Of a stretch of DNA of 64,000 nt, positions 7,465 to 15,736 are shown piece by piece. Position numbers and translations under genes: made by a program. Every line of letters starts with the position of its first letter. Position 1 is the stretch's first letter. Source of the stretch: Flavobacterium circumlabens. Its GTDB lineage: Bacteria; Bacteroidota; Bacteroidia; Flavobacteriales; Flavobacteriaceae. Under the pieces are notes generated by a model. It worked only from the letters and a program-made list of their open reading frames with translations. It did no database searches and was not told where the DNA came from. The stretch is from assembly GCF_004345565.1 (NCBI RefSeq), contig NZ_SLWA01000003.1, positions 310,001 through 374,000 on the forward strand, read 5' to 3'.

Positions 7465-10400
7465 ACCCGGCATTTCGCCAATAGCTCCTTCACTTCGGTT
7501 TTACAGCTTCCGCAGCCTAATCCTGCTCCGGTATTTTTACATAAATCGGTAAAATTAGTAACGCCGCTTTTGATTGTTTCTTCTATATTTCCTACTCCGA
7601 CCTGACTGCAGGAACACACTAATTTTCCTAAAACAGGTTTGGCAGTTGAGCTTCCTCGGAGCAATAAATTTCGTTTGTCTGATAATTCAATTTTGCTTTC
7701 AATCATCGTTTTGAATTCGGCAAACTCATTTTTATCTCCCATTAAAATCGCACCGACTAACAAATCATTTTTAACGATACATTTTTTGTAGTAGCGTTTC
7801 TTTAAATCGGTAAAAATAATTTCTTCATACGAATCATCGTTTTCCGGAATGGTAATGTCCCCAATACTGCATAAATTGATATCTTCTAATTTCAGGATAT
7901 TCATTAAAACAGAGCCTTTGTAGTAACTGCTGATATCTCCGGCCAGAAAGTTAGCCAGAACATCAGCCTGTTCTTCGGCAGCAGAGGTGATTCCGAATAG
8001 CTTATTTTCAAATTCAGCAATTTCTCCAATTGCAAAAATGTCCGGATTTGAAGATTGTAAATACTGGTTTACTTTTACGCCACGCCCGCAGGAAAGTCCC
8101 GTTTCACGTGCAATTTCAATATTCGGAATCGTTCCGATAGTATAAACAATAGCATTGGCCGTTATAATTCTGCCGCTCTTTAAGGCAATTTCAAGTTCGT
8201 TTTCATGATCGGTTTCAAAAACAGTACTCACTTCATTATCAAAATAAATCTGAATGTCACGAAGCTGTACTTCTTCGGCCAGTAACTTGCTTGAAATCCG
8301 GTCTAACTGACGTTCCATCAATCGTGAAGCCCTTTGGATAATGGTGATTTTTACTTTTTTATGTTTTAAAGCCGCAGCTAATTCCAAACCTAATAAACCA
8401 CCGCCAATAATAACGACATGTTGTTCTTCAGTTGGCAGTCCTGTGTTGTCCAGATAGGTTTTCAGTCGGTCGGCATCTTCTTTTCGTCTTATTGTAAAAC
8501 GTCCCGGAAGATGTAACTGTGCGTTCTCCGGAACAAAAGGCCGGCTTCCGGTAGCCAGGATAAGCGAGTCAAATTGATGCAGGCTTCCGTAACTGTCCAG
8601 AATTGTTTTTTCGGCCGTATTTATTTTATCAATAGCAACGCCCGCTTTCATGGTAATGTTGAGTTTTTGCAGTGCATCGCCATCTTTTACTTTTAATAAC
8701 TGCTCCCACGAGAATTCTCCGGTCATGTATTCCGGAAGTAAGACGCGATTGTAAAATGGATTTATTTCATTCGAAAAAACAATAATTTCATCTGTTGTAT
8801 TAAATTCACGATAGTTTTGAATGAAACGGAAAGACGCTGCTCCGGCACCGACAATCGCAATTTTCTGAAAGGGTTTTACATATTTATTAATCGAAACCGT
8901 CGTGTATTTAAAATCGGGTTCCTTAGAAACCGGATCAACCACGGTATTGGTCAGATTATTGGTTCTGTTCAAATCATTGTCAAGCTGTTTTCCCCAATGC
9001 ATCGGCAGGAAAACGACCTTTTCTTTGATCGAATCGGTTACTTTTGCTTTTACGCGAACTTCACCATTTTTGCTGGATACGACTACGATATCCCCATTTT
9101 TGATATCATTTTTAAAAGCATCAATCGGATTAATTTCCAATACCGGACTTGGTGTATGGGTCAGTAATCGGGATACTTTCCCGGTTTTGGTCATGGTATG
9201 CCACTGATCGCGGACCCTTCCTGTGGTTAAGATAAAAGGAAATTGCGGACTGGGCTGTTCCGAAGTGTTTTCAATAGCCGTTGGTAAATTGAAAATTGCT
9301 TTTTGTGAGGGTGTATAAAACTTTTTATCGGTAAAGAGGCGGGGCGTTCCCGGATGTCCGTAATCCGGAACGGGCCATTGAAAAGTACCTTCGGTTTTTA
9401 AGCGATGGTAATTTAAGAAAGAGATATCAATATTGGTATTTTTCGTAAGGGCACAGTGTTCTTTATAAATTTCTTCGGCATTGTTAAAATTGAATCCGTG
9501 GAAATTCATTTTTTTCGCAAAGCGAATTAAAATTTCAATATCCGGAAGTGCTTCACCCGGCGCGTTGATTCCTTTTGGTAAATACGAAATCCGACGCTCT
9601 GAATTGGTCATTGTTCCTTCTTTTTCCAGCCAGCCCGCAGCGGGAAGCAATAAATCGGCAAATTTGGCCGTATCGGCATTGTGTGAAATATCCTGAACGA
9701 CAACAAATTTGGCATTCTGAAGTGCTTTTTCGATGCGACGGGAATCCGGTAAACTCACTAACGGATTGGTGCAAATAATCCAGACGGCTTTCATTTTGCC
9801 CGACTCTAACGCTTCAAACATTTCTGTTGCCGTTAAGCCCGGTTGGTCTGAAATCGAATCAACTCCCCAGAAATCAGCTACTTCCTTGCGATGCTCCGGA
9901 TTGGCGATGTCTTTGTGTGCGGCCAGTAAGGTAGCCATGCCGCCCACTTCGCGCCCTCCCATAGCATTAGGCTGTCCGGTGAGTGAAAATGGTCCTGAAC
10001 CCGGTTTTCCTATTTGCCCTGTCAATAACGATAAATTGAGCAGTGCCGTATTTTTATCCACTCCAACAGCACTCTGATTAAGTCCCATTGCCCAGAGCGA
10101 GATAAAACCTTTTGCTTTTCCGATAATGTCAGCGGCCAGTTTGATGTCGTTCACGGAAATGCCGCAAAGTTTAGAGGCTTTTTCTAAAGAAGTACTTAAA
10201 ACTAATTCTTTGTATGCTTTAAAATTTTCAGCATTATTTTTTACAAAATCGTGATCTGCATATCCTTTTTCGATAATGCGTTTGGCAATAGCGTGGTATA
10301 AAATGATATCAGATCCCGGAATAATCTGCAAATGCAAATCAGCAAAAGCGGCTGTATCCGTTCGTCTGGGATCAATGACAATGATTTTTATTTTTGGATT

Positions 10401-10979
10401 TTTCTCTTTGTGTTTTTCAATTCTTCGAAACAAAATCGGATGACACCAGGCCGGATTGGCACCTGTAATCAGGAAAGTATCTGCAAGCTCGATATCATCG
10501 TAAGCAATCGGTACGGAATCTTCCCCAAAAGTTTTTTTATAACCTACCACTGCCGAACTCATGCAAAGCCTTGAGTTGGTATCGATATTATTGGTTTTCA
10601 GAAAACCTTTAACCAGTTTATTGACTAAGTAATATTCTTCGGTTAAACACTGGCCTGAGATATAAAAACCAACGCTGTCCGGTCCGTGTTTTTTTATAAT
10701 GGAGGAAAAAACAGCAGCAGCGCGGTCAAGAGCAGTGTCCCAGCTTACCCGTTCGAGCGGATAAGATTTGCTCCCGCGCATTTCCGGATATAAAATCCGG
10801 TCTGACGTATCGTTCACTACGTAATGCAGATTCATTCCTTTCGAACATAACATTCCTTTATTGACCGGATGCGCTGTGTCGCCTGTTACCATTACACCAT
10901 TTTTAGGATCATTGGTTACAATAATCCCGCAGCCAACGCCACAATACGAACAGGTTGTTTTGATTTTGGTATTTTGCAT
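7461..10979 (-). CDS. nasA: Assimilatory nitrate reductase fused to FAD reductase and BFD [2Fe-2S] domains
   Basis: Reduces nitrate to nitrite in the cytoplasm. Residues 1-about 690 are a molybdopterin oxidoreductase with the N-terminal [4Fe-4S] ligands CSYCGVGC and a further Cys in MLCSKGMN. From about 706 (IVGAGAASFRF) to about 1095 it is a NirB-type FAD/NAD(P)H oxidoreductase, with a second Rossmann motif VVIIGGGLLGLELAAAL. The C-terminal residues about 1120-1165 are a BFD-like [2Fe-2S] domain (CSCSQVG ... GCGSCK). Single-chain fusion of catalytic and electron-input modules explains why no separate NasB gene is seen. It needs the Moco made by the operon at 1-4919. The promoter carries the shared ATAAGTAT box. 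Confidence 0.9.
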   Translation of the reverse strand: MQNTKIKTTCSYCGVGCGIIVTNDPKNGVMVTGDTAHPVNKGMLCSKGMNLHYVVNDTSDRILYPEMRGSKSYPLERVSWDTALDRAAAVFSSIIKKHGPDSVGFYISGQCLTEEYYLVNKLVKGFLKTNNIDTNSRLCMSSAVVGYKKTFGEDSVPIAYDDIELADTFLITGANPAWCHPILFRRIEKHKEKNPKIKIIVIDPRRTDTAAFADLHLQIIPGSDIILYHAIAKRIIEKGYADHDFVKNNAENFKAYKELVLSTSLEKASKLCGISVNDIKLAADIIGKAKGFISLWAMGLNQSAVGVDKNTALLNLSLLTGQIGKPGSGPFSLTGQPNAMGGREVGGMATLLAAHKDIANPEHRKEVADFWGVDSISDQPGLTATEMFEALESGKMKAVWIICTNPLVSLPDSRRIEKALQNAKFVVVQDISHNADTAKFADLLLPAAGWLEKEGTMTNSERRISYLPKGINAPGEALPDIEILIRFAKKMNFHGFNFNNAEEIYKEHCALTKNTNIDISFLNYHRLKTEGTFQWPVPDYGHPGTPRLFTDKKFYTPSQKAIFNLPTAIENTSEQPSPQFPFILTTGRVRDQWHTMTKTGKVSRLLTHTPSPVLEINPIDAFKNDIKNGDIVVVSSKNGEVRVKAKVTDSIKEKVVFLPMHWGKQLDNDLNRTNNLTNTVVDPVSKEPDFKYTTVSINKYVKPFQKIAIVGAGAASFRFIQNYREFNTTDEIIVFSNEINPFYNRVLLPEYMTGEFSWEQLLKVKDGDALQKLNITMKAGVAIDKINTAEKTILDSYGSLHQFDSLILATGSRPFVPENAQLHLPGRFTIRRKEDADRLKTYLDNTGLPTEEQHVVIIGGGLLGLELAAALKHKKVKITIIQRASRLMERQLDRISSKLLAEEVQLRDIQIYFDNEVSTVFETDHENELEIALKSGRIITANAIVYTIGTIPNIEIARETGLSCGRGVKVNQYLQSSNPDIFAIGEIAEFENKLFGITSAAEEQADVLANFLAGDISSYYKGSVLMNILKLEDINLCSIGDITIPENDDSYEEIIFTDLKKRYYKKCIVKNDLLVGAILMGDKNEFAEFKTMIESKIELSDKRNLLLRGSSTAKPVLGKLVCSCSQVGVGNIEETIKSGVTNFTDLCKNTGAGLGCGSCKTEVKELLAKCRV

Positions 10980-11049
10980 TACAGATTTGTTTTGGTATTA
11001 CAAGGAGAATGTACTTGTAGTCTGAGTAATTCACGTAATTTAATGTAAA

Positions 11050-11082
11050 CAAAAATAAGTATTTTTACGTATAAATACGTAT
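11050..11082 (-). promoter_or_regulatory. nasA promoter with three phased octamer boxes
   Basis: Read on the plus strand: CAAAAATA (11050-11057, i.e. TATTTTTG as minus-strand -7 box), ATAAGTAT (11055-11062), TT, TTACGTAT (11065-11072), AA, ATACGTAT (11075-11082). The octamers repeat every 10 bp, one helical turn. Their complements contain TACTTAT/TACGTAA heptamers resembling the NarL consensus TACYYMT. The same box abuts the -7 elements of narK and nirB. The likely regulator is the NarL-type protein at 14759-15418 (inference). Confidence 0.65.
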
Positions 11083-11111
11083 TTTTTAAATTTTATTTTT
11101 AGATTATTCAC

Positions 11112-11146
11112 TAAAAAAAAATCTCCTTTGCCGGAACAAAGGAGAT
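11112..11146 (-). terminator. Rho-independent terminator
   Basis: Stem ATCTCCTTTG / CAAAGGAGAT with loop CCGGAA. On the minus strand it is followed by a run of nine T. It terminates minus-strand transcription coming from 11640. Confidence 0.85.
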
Positions 11147-11165
11147 GTAGAAAATTAGAATGTAT

Positions 11166-11265
11166 TTATATTTTATTGGGGTTGAAAGTGAAAATCCGCG
11201 GATTGACAGCAATCAGTAACCAATTCCAATTGTTGGTGTGACCAGCGTTTCCGATTTTTCACAAT
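11166..11265 (-). pseudogene. Remnant of the 3' end of a second alginate-type porin gene
   Basis: The minus strand translates as GNAGHTNNWNWLLIAVNP then RIFTFNPNKI and a stop. This is clearly homologous to the C-terminus of the intact porin at 11777-13033 (GDAGHTNNWAWLMISVNP, RIFTWKK). An in-frame TGA lies just upstream at about 11259-11261, and no further homologous sequence is seen. A tandem porin paralogue has thus been reduced to about 30 codons, with the unrelated orphan at 11272-11640 abutting it. Confidence 0.75.
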
Positions 11266-11271
11266 CTTAAA

Positions 11272-11640
11272 TTAACCAACAAGTTTTGTTATTCCGTTAT
11301 TTATGTCAATTTCCGCGAAATTATGTTTTCCCATCACGATAAGTAGTTTGTTTGTATCATTATAACCTACATATCGTATTTGAGGTTCTCCAAGCTTTGG
11401 TTTTCCGCAAACAGAAATTACATTCGTTTGCCATTTCAACTTATTGCTTTTATAGGCAGATATGGTTTGCAAGTCATTTTCAACGTAGTAAATAATGTTG
11501 TTTTTTTTAATTCCTCTTTTTTGCGTTTTTGCAAAATTTATTTGCGAGTCTTTTGAAATTAAAGCATCATTGTATTTTTGAGGAATACCAGTTTGAGTTG
11601 CAATAAAAGTAAGCATTGATAATTTTAAAAATTGTTTCAT
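11272..11640 (-). CDS. Hypothetical small exported protein
   Basis: I do not recognise this family. I start it at the ATG at 11640, giving 122 residues beginning MKQFLKLSMLTFIATQTG, a probable short signal peptide. An upstream start at 11682 would add 14 residues and bury that signal. The rest is hydrophilic and β-prone, ending in KHNFAEIDINNGITKLVG, which looks like blade-type strands. There are no Cys pairs or catalytic motifs. It sits between a porin remnant and the intact porin, as if it replaced the body of the lost paralogue. Confidence 0.5.
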   Translation of the reverse strand: MKQFLKLSMLTFIATQTGIPQKYNDALISKDSQINFAKTQKRGIKKNNIIYYVENDLQTISAYKSNKLKWQTNVISVCGKPKLGEPQIRYVGYNDTNKLLIVMGKHNFAEIDINNGITKLVG

Positions 11641-11711
11641 AGGATAGAATTGGGGGTTCATAATCGGTTCAAATATAACCAATTAAATCGTATAACAATT
11701 TTTTGGGAAGT

Positions 11712-11748
11712 AAAAAAAATACCCTTTTTACGAAATGTGAAAAGGGTA
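11712..11748 (-). terminator. Terminator of the porin gene
   Basis: Stem TACCCTTTT / AAAAGGGTA, followed on the minus strand by a T8 run. It is 29 bases past the porin stop. Confidence 0.8.
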
Positions 11749-11776
11749 AAATATAAATGTTAATTTTGAAGAAAAA

Positions 11777-13033
11777 CTATTTTTTCCATGTAAAAATTCT
11801 GGGATTTACAGAAATCATCAACCACGCCCAGTTATTGGTATGTCCGGCATCTCCCTTTTTAAGAAATTCTAAGGTTTCTGATCCGAACATTTGCGAATAT
11901 CCGCCTGTTAAGGTGATTTCTTTTTTGAAATTAAAGCCGGCAGTAAAGTCAACTTCAGTTCCTAAATAAGAATCAAGTTTTTCTACGGGTGTCATTACGT
12001 CAGCGGCAGATAAAAATACATGCGGCATCAAAGTAAATTGCCATTTGTTTACATTGTAATTTAATTTTACAAAGGCATCCTGTAAACCAACATTGTTTAA
12101 ATGGCCTCCGCCTACATAAAAATAATCCATGTAACCATTAAAAGCGTGGTTCGTTCCAAAAACAGGATTAAAAGATTTAATAACAGTGCTTCCATCATTA
12201 GTGTTTTTTCCGGATAAGAATTCATACCCTAAACCAGCTTTAAACGACTGGTTTATATTGTACCCAAAATTTGCAGCGGCATTCCAGGCACTTACTTGTC
12301 GATCTGTACTTTTTCCAGTTTGTCCGTACAACCAAAAATTAGTGTCTATTTTAGCAGTTTTATAGGTTAAGTAAGGTCCGAAAGTTTGTTTGTAATCAAT
12401 GAGTAATTTTTTATCGATATTGGCATATTCATAACCTGTATTCAACAATAAAAAACTCACTCCTAATTTGTCTAAATTAGCATGGTACCAGGCATATTGC
12501 ATTGCTTTATAGTTCGCTACAGTATATGGAATCTGTAACGTATTTTCTGCATCAGAATTATAAGCCCCGCCAAAATCCAATTGTTGTTTTTCAGTATGAA
12601 ATGAAAACGTTAATGCATCGTGGCTCTGTCCTTGTTGTGCCCAGTCGATTTCTCCCAGAATACGCTGGTTGTCGTACGAAAGTACCTGACGTCCCATTCT
12701 GACACTCCATTTTTCAGTTAAATCATATTGCGCCCACGCTTCGAAAACAGCAACACCATTTTTGTCAGCGCTTGCAGTAGTTGCAACATCTCCCCAGGTT
12801 CTGGTATTCTGAAAGGTGAGTTTTACCGTAAACTGATCTTGTTTGTAATTAAAATTTAACCGGGAACGCTGTGAAATCTGCGAAGTCCCTTCCTGTCCTT
12901 CCGGGAGAAGTGTTTTATATCCGTTTCGATATTCAAAACGAGGCCTTATCTGTAAGTTTACCTCTAATTCCTGACCCTGAATTTCGAAGCTTATTCCTAT
13001 GAGTAATAAAATAATTAATTTTAGTTTTTTCAT
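11777..13033 (-). CDS. Outer-membrane porin, alginate-export-like β-barrel
   Basis: Start taken at the ATG at 13033, giving 418 residues with signal peptide MKKLKLIILLLIGISFEIQGQ. The longer frame to 13126 overlaps the narK end and hides the signal. The mature part is a repetitive β-barrel with alternating aromatic strands (RPRFEYRNGY, WSVRMGRQVLSYDNQRILG). It closes with an outer-membrane type C-terminal strand, NPRIFTWKK. The family resembles alginate_exp porins, which in Bacteroidota often sit beside narK. Its position 80 bases after narK suggests cotranscription and a role in letting nitrate or nitrite through the outer membrane (inference from context). Confidence 0.75.
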   Translation of the reverse strand: MKKLKLIILLLIGISFEIQGQELEVNLQIRPRFEYRNGYKTLLPEGQEGTSQISQRSRLNFNYKQDQFTVKLTFQNTRTWGDVATTASADKNGVAVFEAWAQYDLTEKWSVRMGRQVLSYDNQRILGEIDWAQQGQSHDALTFSFHTEKQQLDFGGAYNSDAENTLQIPYTVANYKAMQYAWYHANLDKLGVSFLLLNTGYEYANIDKKLLIDYKQTFGPYLTYKTAKIDTNFWLYGQTGKSTDRQVSAWNAAANFGYNINQSFKAGLGYEFLSGKNTNDGSTVIKSFNPVFGTNHAFNGYMDYFYVGGGHLNNVGLQDAFVKLNYNVNKWQFTLMPHVFLSAADVMTPVEKLDSYLGTEVDFTAGFNFKKEITLTGGYSQMFGSETLEFLKKGDAGHTNNWAWLMISVNPRIFTWKK

Positions 13034-13112
13034 GATTAACGGATTTAATTTAGGGAGGCAAATTTTGAAGTTTAATGGCTTTTCTCTATGATTTAGAGCA
13101 TAATCATTTGCA

Positions 13113-14591
13113 TTATTGTCTGTCAATTACCTTTGCTAAAACGGGTTGTTTTTCATTCATGATCTTGGTGATGGTATAGTGCATCCAGGTCAGGCAAACG
13201 GCTGAAAAAATTAAAATAAAAATCCATGAACTGGACCAGATTCCGGTTGCAGTCAGTAAGTATCCGAAAATTATAGGTCCAAAGAAACCTCCTAATCCTC
13301 CAATCATTCCGACCATACCTCCGACAACGCCTACTTCGGTAGGGAAATATTCGGGAATATGTTTGTAAACTGCTGCCTTTCCAATTCCCCAGGAAATTCC
13401 GATTAGAATGACCAGCACCAGGAAAACCCACATATTGGCATCAAACTTTATGACGGTAATTCCTTTGGCCAACAGTTCTTTTTTCTTTACCGTCTGATTT
13501 TGTGCTACAACAACCTGCTGCCAGGAGGTTCTGGTTGGGAAAATGGAATTTTCGACATCATTTTCTTTTTTCCGGGCAATTGTAAATTCAGTTTCGCCAA
13601 TCTTAATTTTTTCGCTGGAAACAGAAGTGATAATTCCTTTTTTAGTGGCAAGAACGCCGGGTCCCGTAGTTGTAATTTCCATTTTCGGAATCATCAGTAA
13701 AGCGCTTAAAATAACAGAAGAACTTAAAACCCAGTACATGACTTTTCGCGCACCGAATTTATCCGATAAATAACCTCCGAATGCTCTGATAACACCGGAA
13801 GGCAAACTGAAAAGCGTTGCAAACAAACCGCCCATTACTAAACTGGTCTGATACACATTCATGAAATTGGGCAACAGCCATTGGGAGTACGCTACAAAAC
13901 AGCCGAAGACTAAGAAATAGTAGGCTCCGAATCGCCAGACGCGGGCACTTTTTAAAGACTGCAGCATTTGGGAAACCGTTTTGGTTTGATTTTCTATTTT
14001 TTTGTTTTTGGCGAAAATTAAAAAGGCCACTCCAATGACAAGAAGTGCAACGGCATACATTACGGGAAGTATTTTCCAGCCATTTTGCGGATCTTCTATC
14101 GAAAAGTGATTCAATAAGGAAGGAGCCAGAAAAGTCGTTATGGCGGCACCTGCATTTCCCATTCCGAAAATACCTAAAGCGCGGCCCTGCCATTCTTTCG
14201 GATACCAGATAGAAGTATACCCAATTCCGACGGCAAAGCTGGTGCCGACCATCCCAAAAAAGAAACTAAGTAAGGCAAACATAAAAAAACTATCAGCCAG
14301 GGGAAGTAAAAACAGCGGAATAGAGCAGAGGAGCAGTAAGAAGGAAAAAACGTATTTCCCGCCATATTTGTCGGTCAGGATTCCGATTGGTAAACGCATG
14401 ATGGAACCGGTCAGAATCGGAATTCCAAGTAACCATCCTACCTGTACAACGCTCCAGTGGAAAATACCGTTATCGACCAAAAAGGTAACTAATACGCCAT
14501 TTAAAGTCCAGCAGGCAAAACATACCGTGAACGCCAAAGTATTCAAAAATAGAATGTTGTGTGATTGTGATAAAGAGTTTGTGTTTTTCAT
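13113..14591 (-). CDS. narK: Nitrate/nitrite MFS transporter NarK with inserted soluble domain
   Basis: Major facilitator permease of the NarK/NasA family, expected to import nitrate across the inner membrane. Twelve hydrophobic segments are interrupted by a hydrophilic insert of about 85 residues, roughly 300-385. The insert contains GVLATKKGIITSVSS, KIKIGETEFTIARKK and QTVKKKELLAKGITV, which look like short β strands of a barrel-sandwich or lipoyl-like fold. Family motifs are present around FFGMVGTSFAVGIGYTSIW and GMVGMIGGLGGFFGP. The total length of 492 is longer than simple NarK because of the insert. The promoter has the shared ATAAGTAT box. Confidence 0.88.
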   Translation of the reverse strand: MKNTNSLSQSHNILFLNTLAFTVCFACWTLNGVLVTFLVDNGIFHWSVVQVGWLLGIPILTGSIMRLPIGILTDKYGGKYVFSFLLLLCSIPLFLLPLADSFFMFALLSFFFGMVGTSFAVGIGYTSIWYPKEWQGRALGIFGMGNAGAAITTFLAPSLLNHFSIEDPQNGWKILPVMYAVALLVIGVAFLIFAKNKKIENQTKTVSQMLQSLKSARVWRFGAYYFLVFGCFVAYSQWLLPNFMNVYQTSLVMGGLFATLFSLPSGVIRAFGGYLSDKFGARKVMYWVLSSSVILSALLMIPKMEITTTGPGVLATKKGIITSVSSEKIKIGETEFTIARKKENDVENSIFPTRTSWQQVVVAQNQTVKKKELLAKGITVIKFDANMWVFLVLVILIGISWGIGKAAVYKHIPEYFPTEVGVVGGMVGMIGGLGGFFGPIIFGYLLTATGIWSSSWIFILIFSAVCLTWMHYTITKIMNEKQPVLAKVIDRQ

Positions 14592-14611
14592 AGTACTCAG
14601 ATTTGTTTGAT

Positions 14612-14645
14612 CAAATATAAGTACTATATAAGTATTAATACGTAT
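14612..14645 (-). promoter_or_regulatory. narK promoter with shared operator
   Basis: CAAATATA (14612-14619; minus-strand -7 box TATATTTG) overlaps ATAAGTAC (14617-14624). Then ATAAGTAT-TA-ATACGTAT follows at 14628-14645, an almost perfect inverted repeat. A further TTAAGTAT lies at 14652-14659. Same layout as nasA and nirB. Confidence 0.65.
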
Positions 14646-14758
14646 TTAAAATTAAGTATTTTTATCTAAGTGAATAGATTTGCCAACATCACAAAATTGA
14701 TTCTCTATTTTATTAAAATACTATTTTCACGAGGTGATTTTTATCTTTTATATAGAAA

Positions 14759-15418
14759 TTACAGAAGCGAATATTCAGTTGCTTTATTAGAAAGTTCCAT
14801 TAAATTCTTCACTTTCAGTTTTTTCATTAGATTAAAGCGATGCACTTCAGCGGTACGTTTACTAATATCAAGGGCTTCAGCGATTTCTTTGTTTCCTTTT
14901 CCGGACAATAAAAGCGTCAGAATCTCTTTCTCTCTTTTAGTAATCATCATTTCTTCGCCTATTGTTGGCTTAGGTTCTAAGGAATTGGAAGAATTGGTCA
15001 ACTGATTGATCAGGATAGAGGAAATATCCCCGCTAAAATATTTTCCGCCTAAAGCAACCGTGTGTAGTGCTTTTAAGAATTCTTCTTTGCTTGAACCTTT
15101 CAGTAAATAACCGTCGGCTCCGGCTTTGATGGATTTAAGTACGTACTCTTCGGATTCGTGCATAGAAAGCATAATAATTTTCAGATGGTTATTATCATTT
15201 CTAAGTTTTTCTACTACTTCGATACCCGTCAGGTTAGGCATACGAATATCTACTATAAGTAAGTCGGGTTGGGCAGTAGCAATTACTTCAAGCGCATCAG
15301 CTCCGTCAATCGCTTCTCCTACAACCTCAATGTTTGCTTCGTTTTCCAGTAAAGATTTTATTCCATCTCTTACAAATACATGATCATCTGCGAGAACTAC
15401 CCGAATTATATTGCTCAT
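14759..15418 (-). CDS. NarL/FixJ-family response regulator
   Basis: 219 residues. The receiver domain covers 1-about 120, with acidic pocket D11/D12, phospho-acceptor D57 (LLIVDIRMPNLTG) and the conserved Lys in YLLKGSS. The LuxR-type HTH is at about 150-215 (TKREKEILTLLLSGKGNKEIA, then RTAEVHRFNLMKKL). It is probably the partner of the P-box sensor kinase at 15737-17542 and the DNA-binding protein for the shared boxes at nasA, narK and nirB. Its own upstream region has TTACGTAT and ATACGTAA, so autoregulation is possible. Confidence 0.9.
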   Translation of the reverse strand: MSNIIRVVLADDHVFVRDGIKSLLENEANIEVVGEAIDGADALEVIATAQPDLLIVDIRMPNLTGIEVVEKLRNDNNHLKIIMLSMHESEEYVLKSIKAGADGYLLKGSSKEEFLKALHTVALGGKYFSGDISSILINQLTNSSNSLEPKPTIGEEMMITKREKEILTLLLSGKGNKEIAEALDISKRTAEVHRFNLMKKLKVKNLMELSNKATEYSLL

Positions 15419-15736
15419 CTTTTACTTAATTTTGATTTTGAATGTTTACGTATTTTCATCTAAACAAGATGCTAAGATACGTAATTTTTGAATTTGAAAA
15501 TGGTTCAATTTAGGAAATGTGATAATTAGAAAATTAGATAAAGTGGATAGTGTGGATAATTGGAAAACGGGAGAAGTGGATCATTAGATGGTTGAAAATT
15601 ATTAAATAAGGATACTAAAAAATCAACGAATTATCCCTTCTAAAATTGGATTAGTAAAAAATGAGATATACTTAAAAATACTTAATCATCGCATCCTTTA
15701 ATTATCGCATTTTCTCATTATCAAATTATCTAATTA
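15419..15736. repeat. Gene-free region with AATTATC-type inverted repeats
   Basis: No gene seen. TTACGTAT (15446-15453) and ATACGTAA (15477-15484) lie near the regulator start. The block GATAATTAGAAAATTAG at about 15520 is nearly inverted to the AATTATCTAATTATC block at about 15722-15738. In between lie several AATTATC and TTAATCATCGC-like words. It resembles a miniature intergenic repeat between the regulator and kinase genes. Confidence 0.5.

Noticed and set aside
8817..9207. Open frames opposite nasA
   Set aside because: They lie wholly inside a well-supported gene and have no family character.
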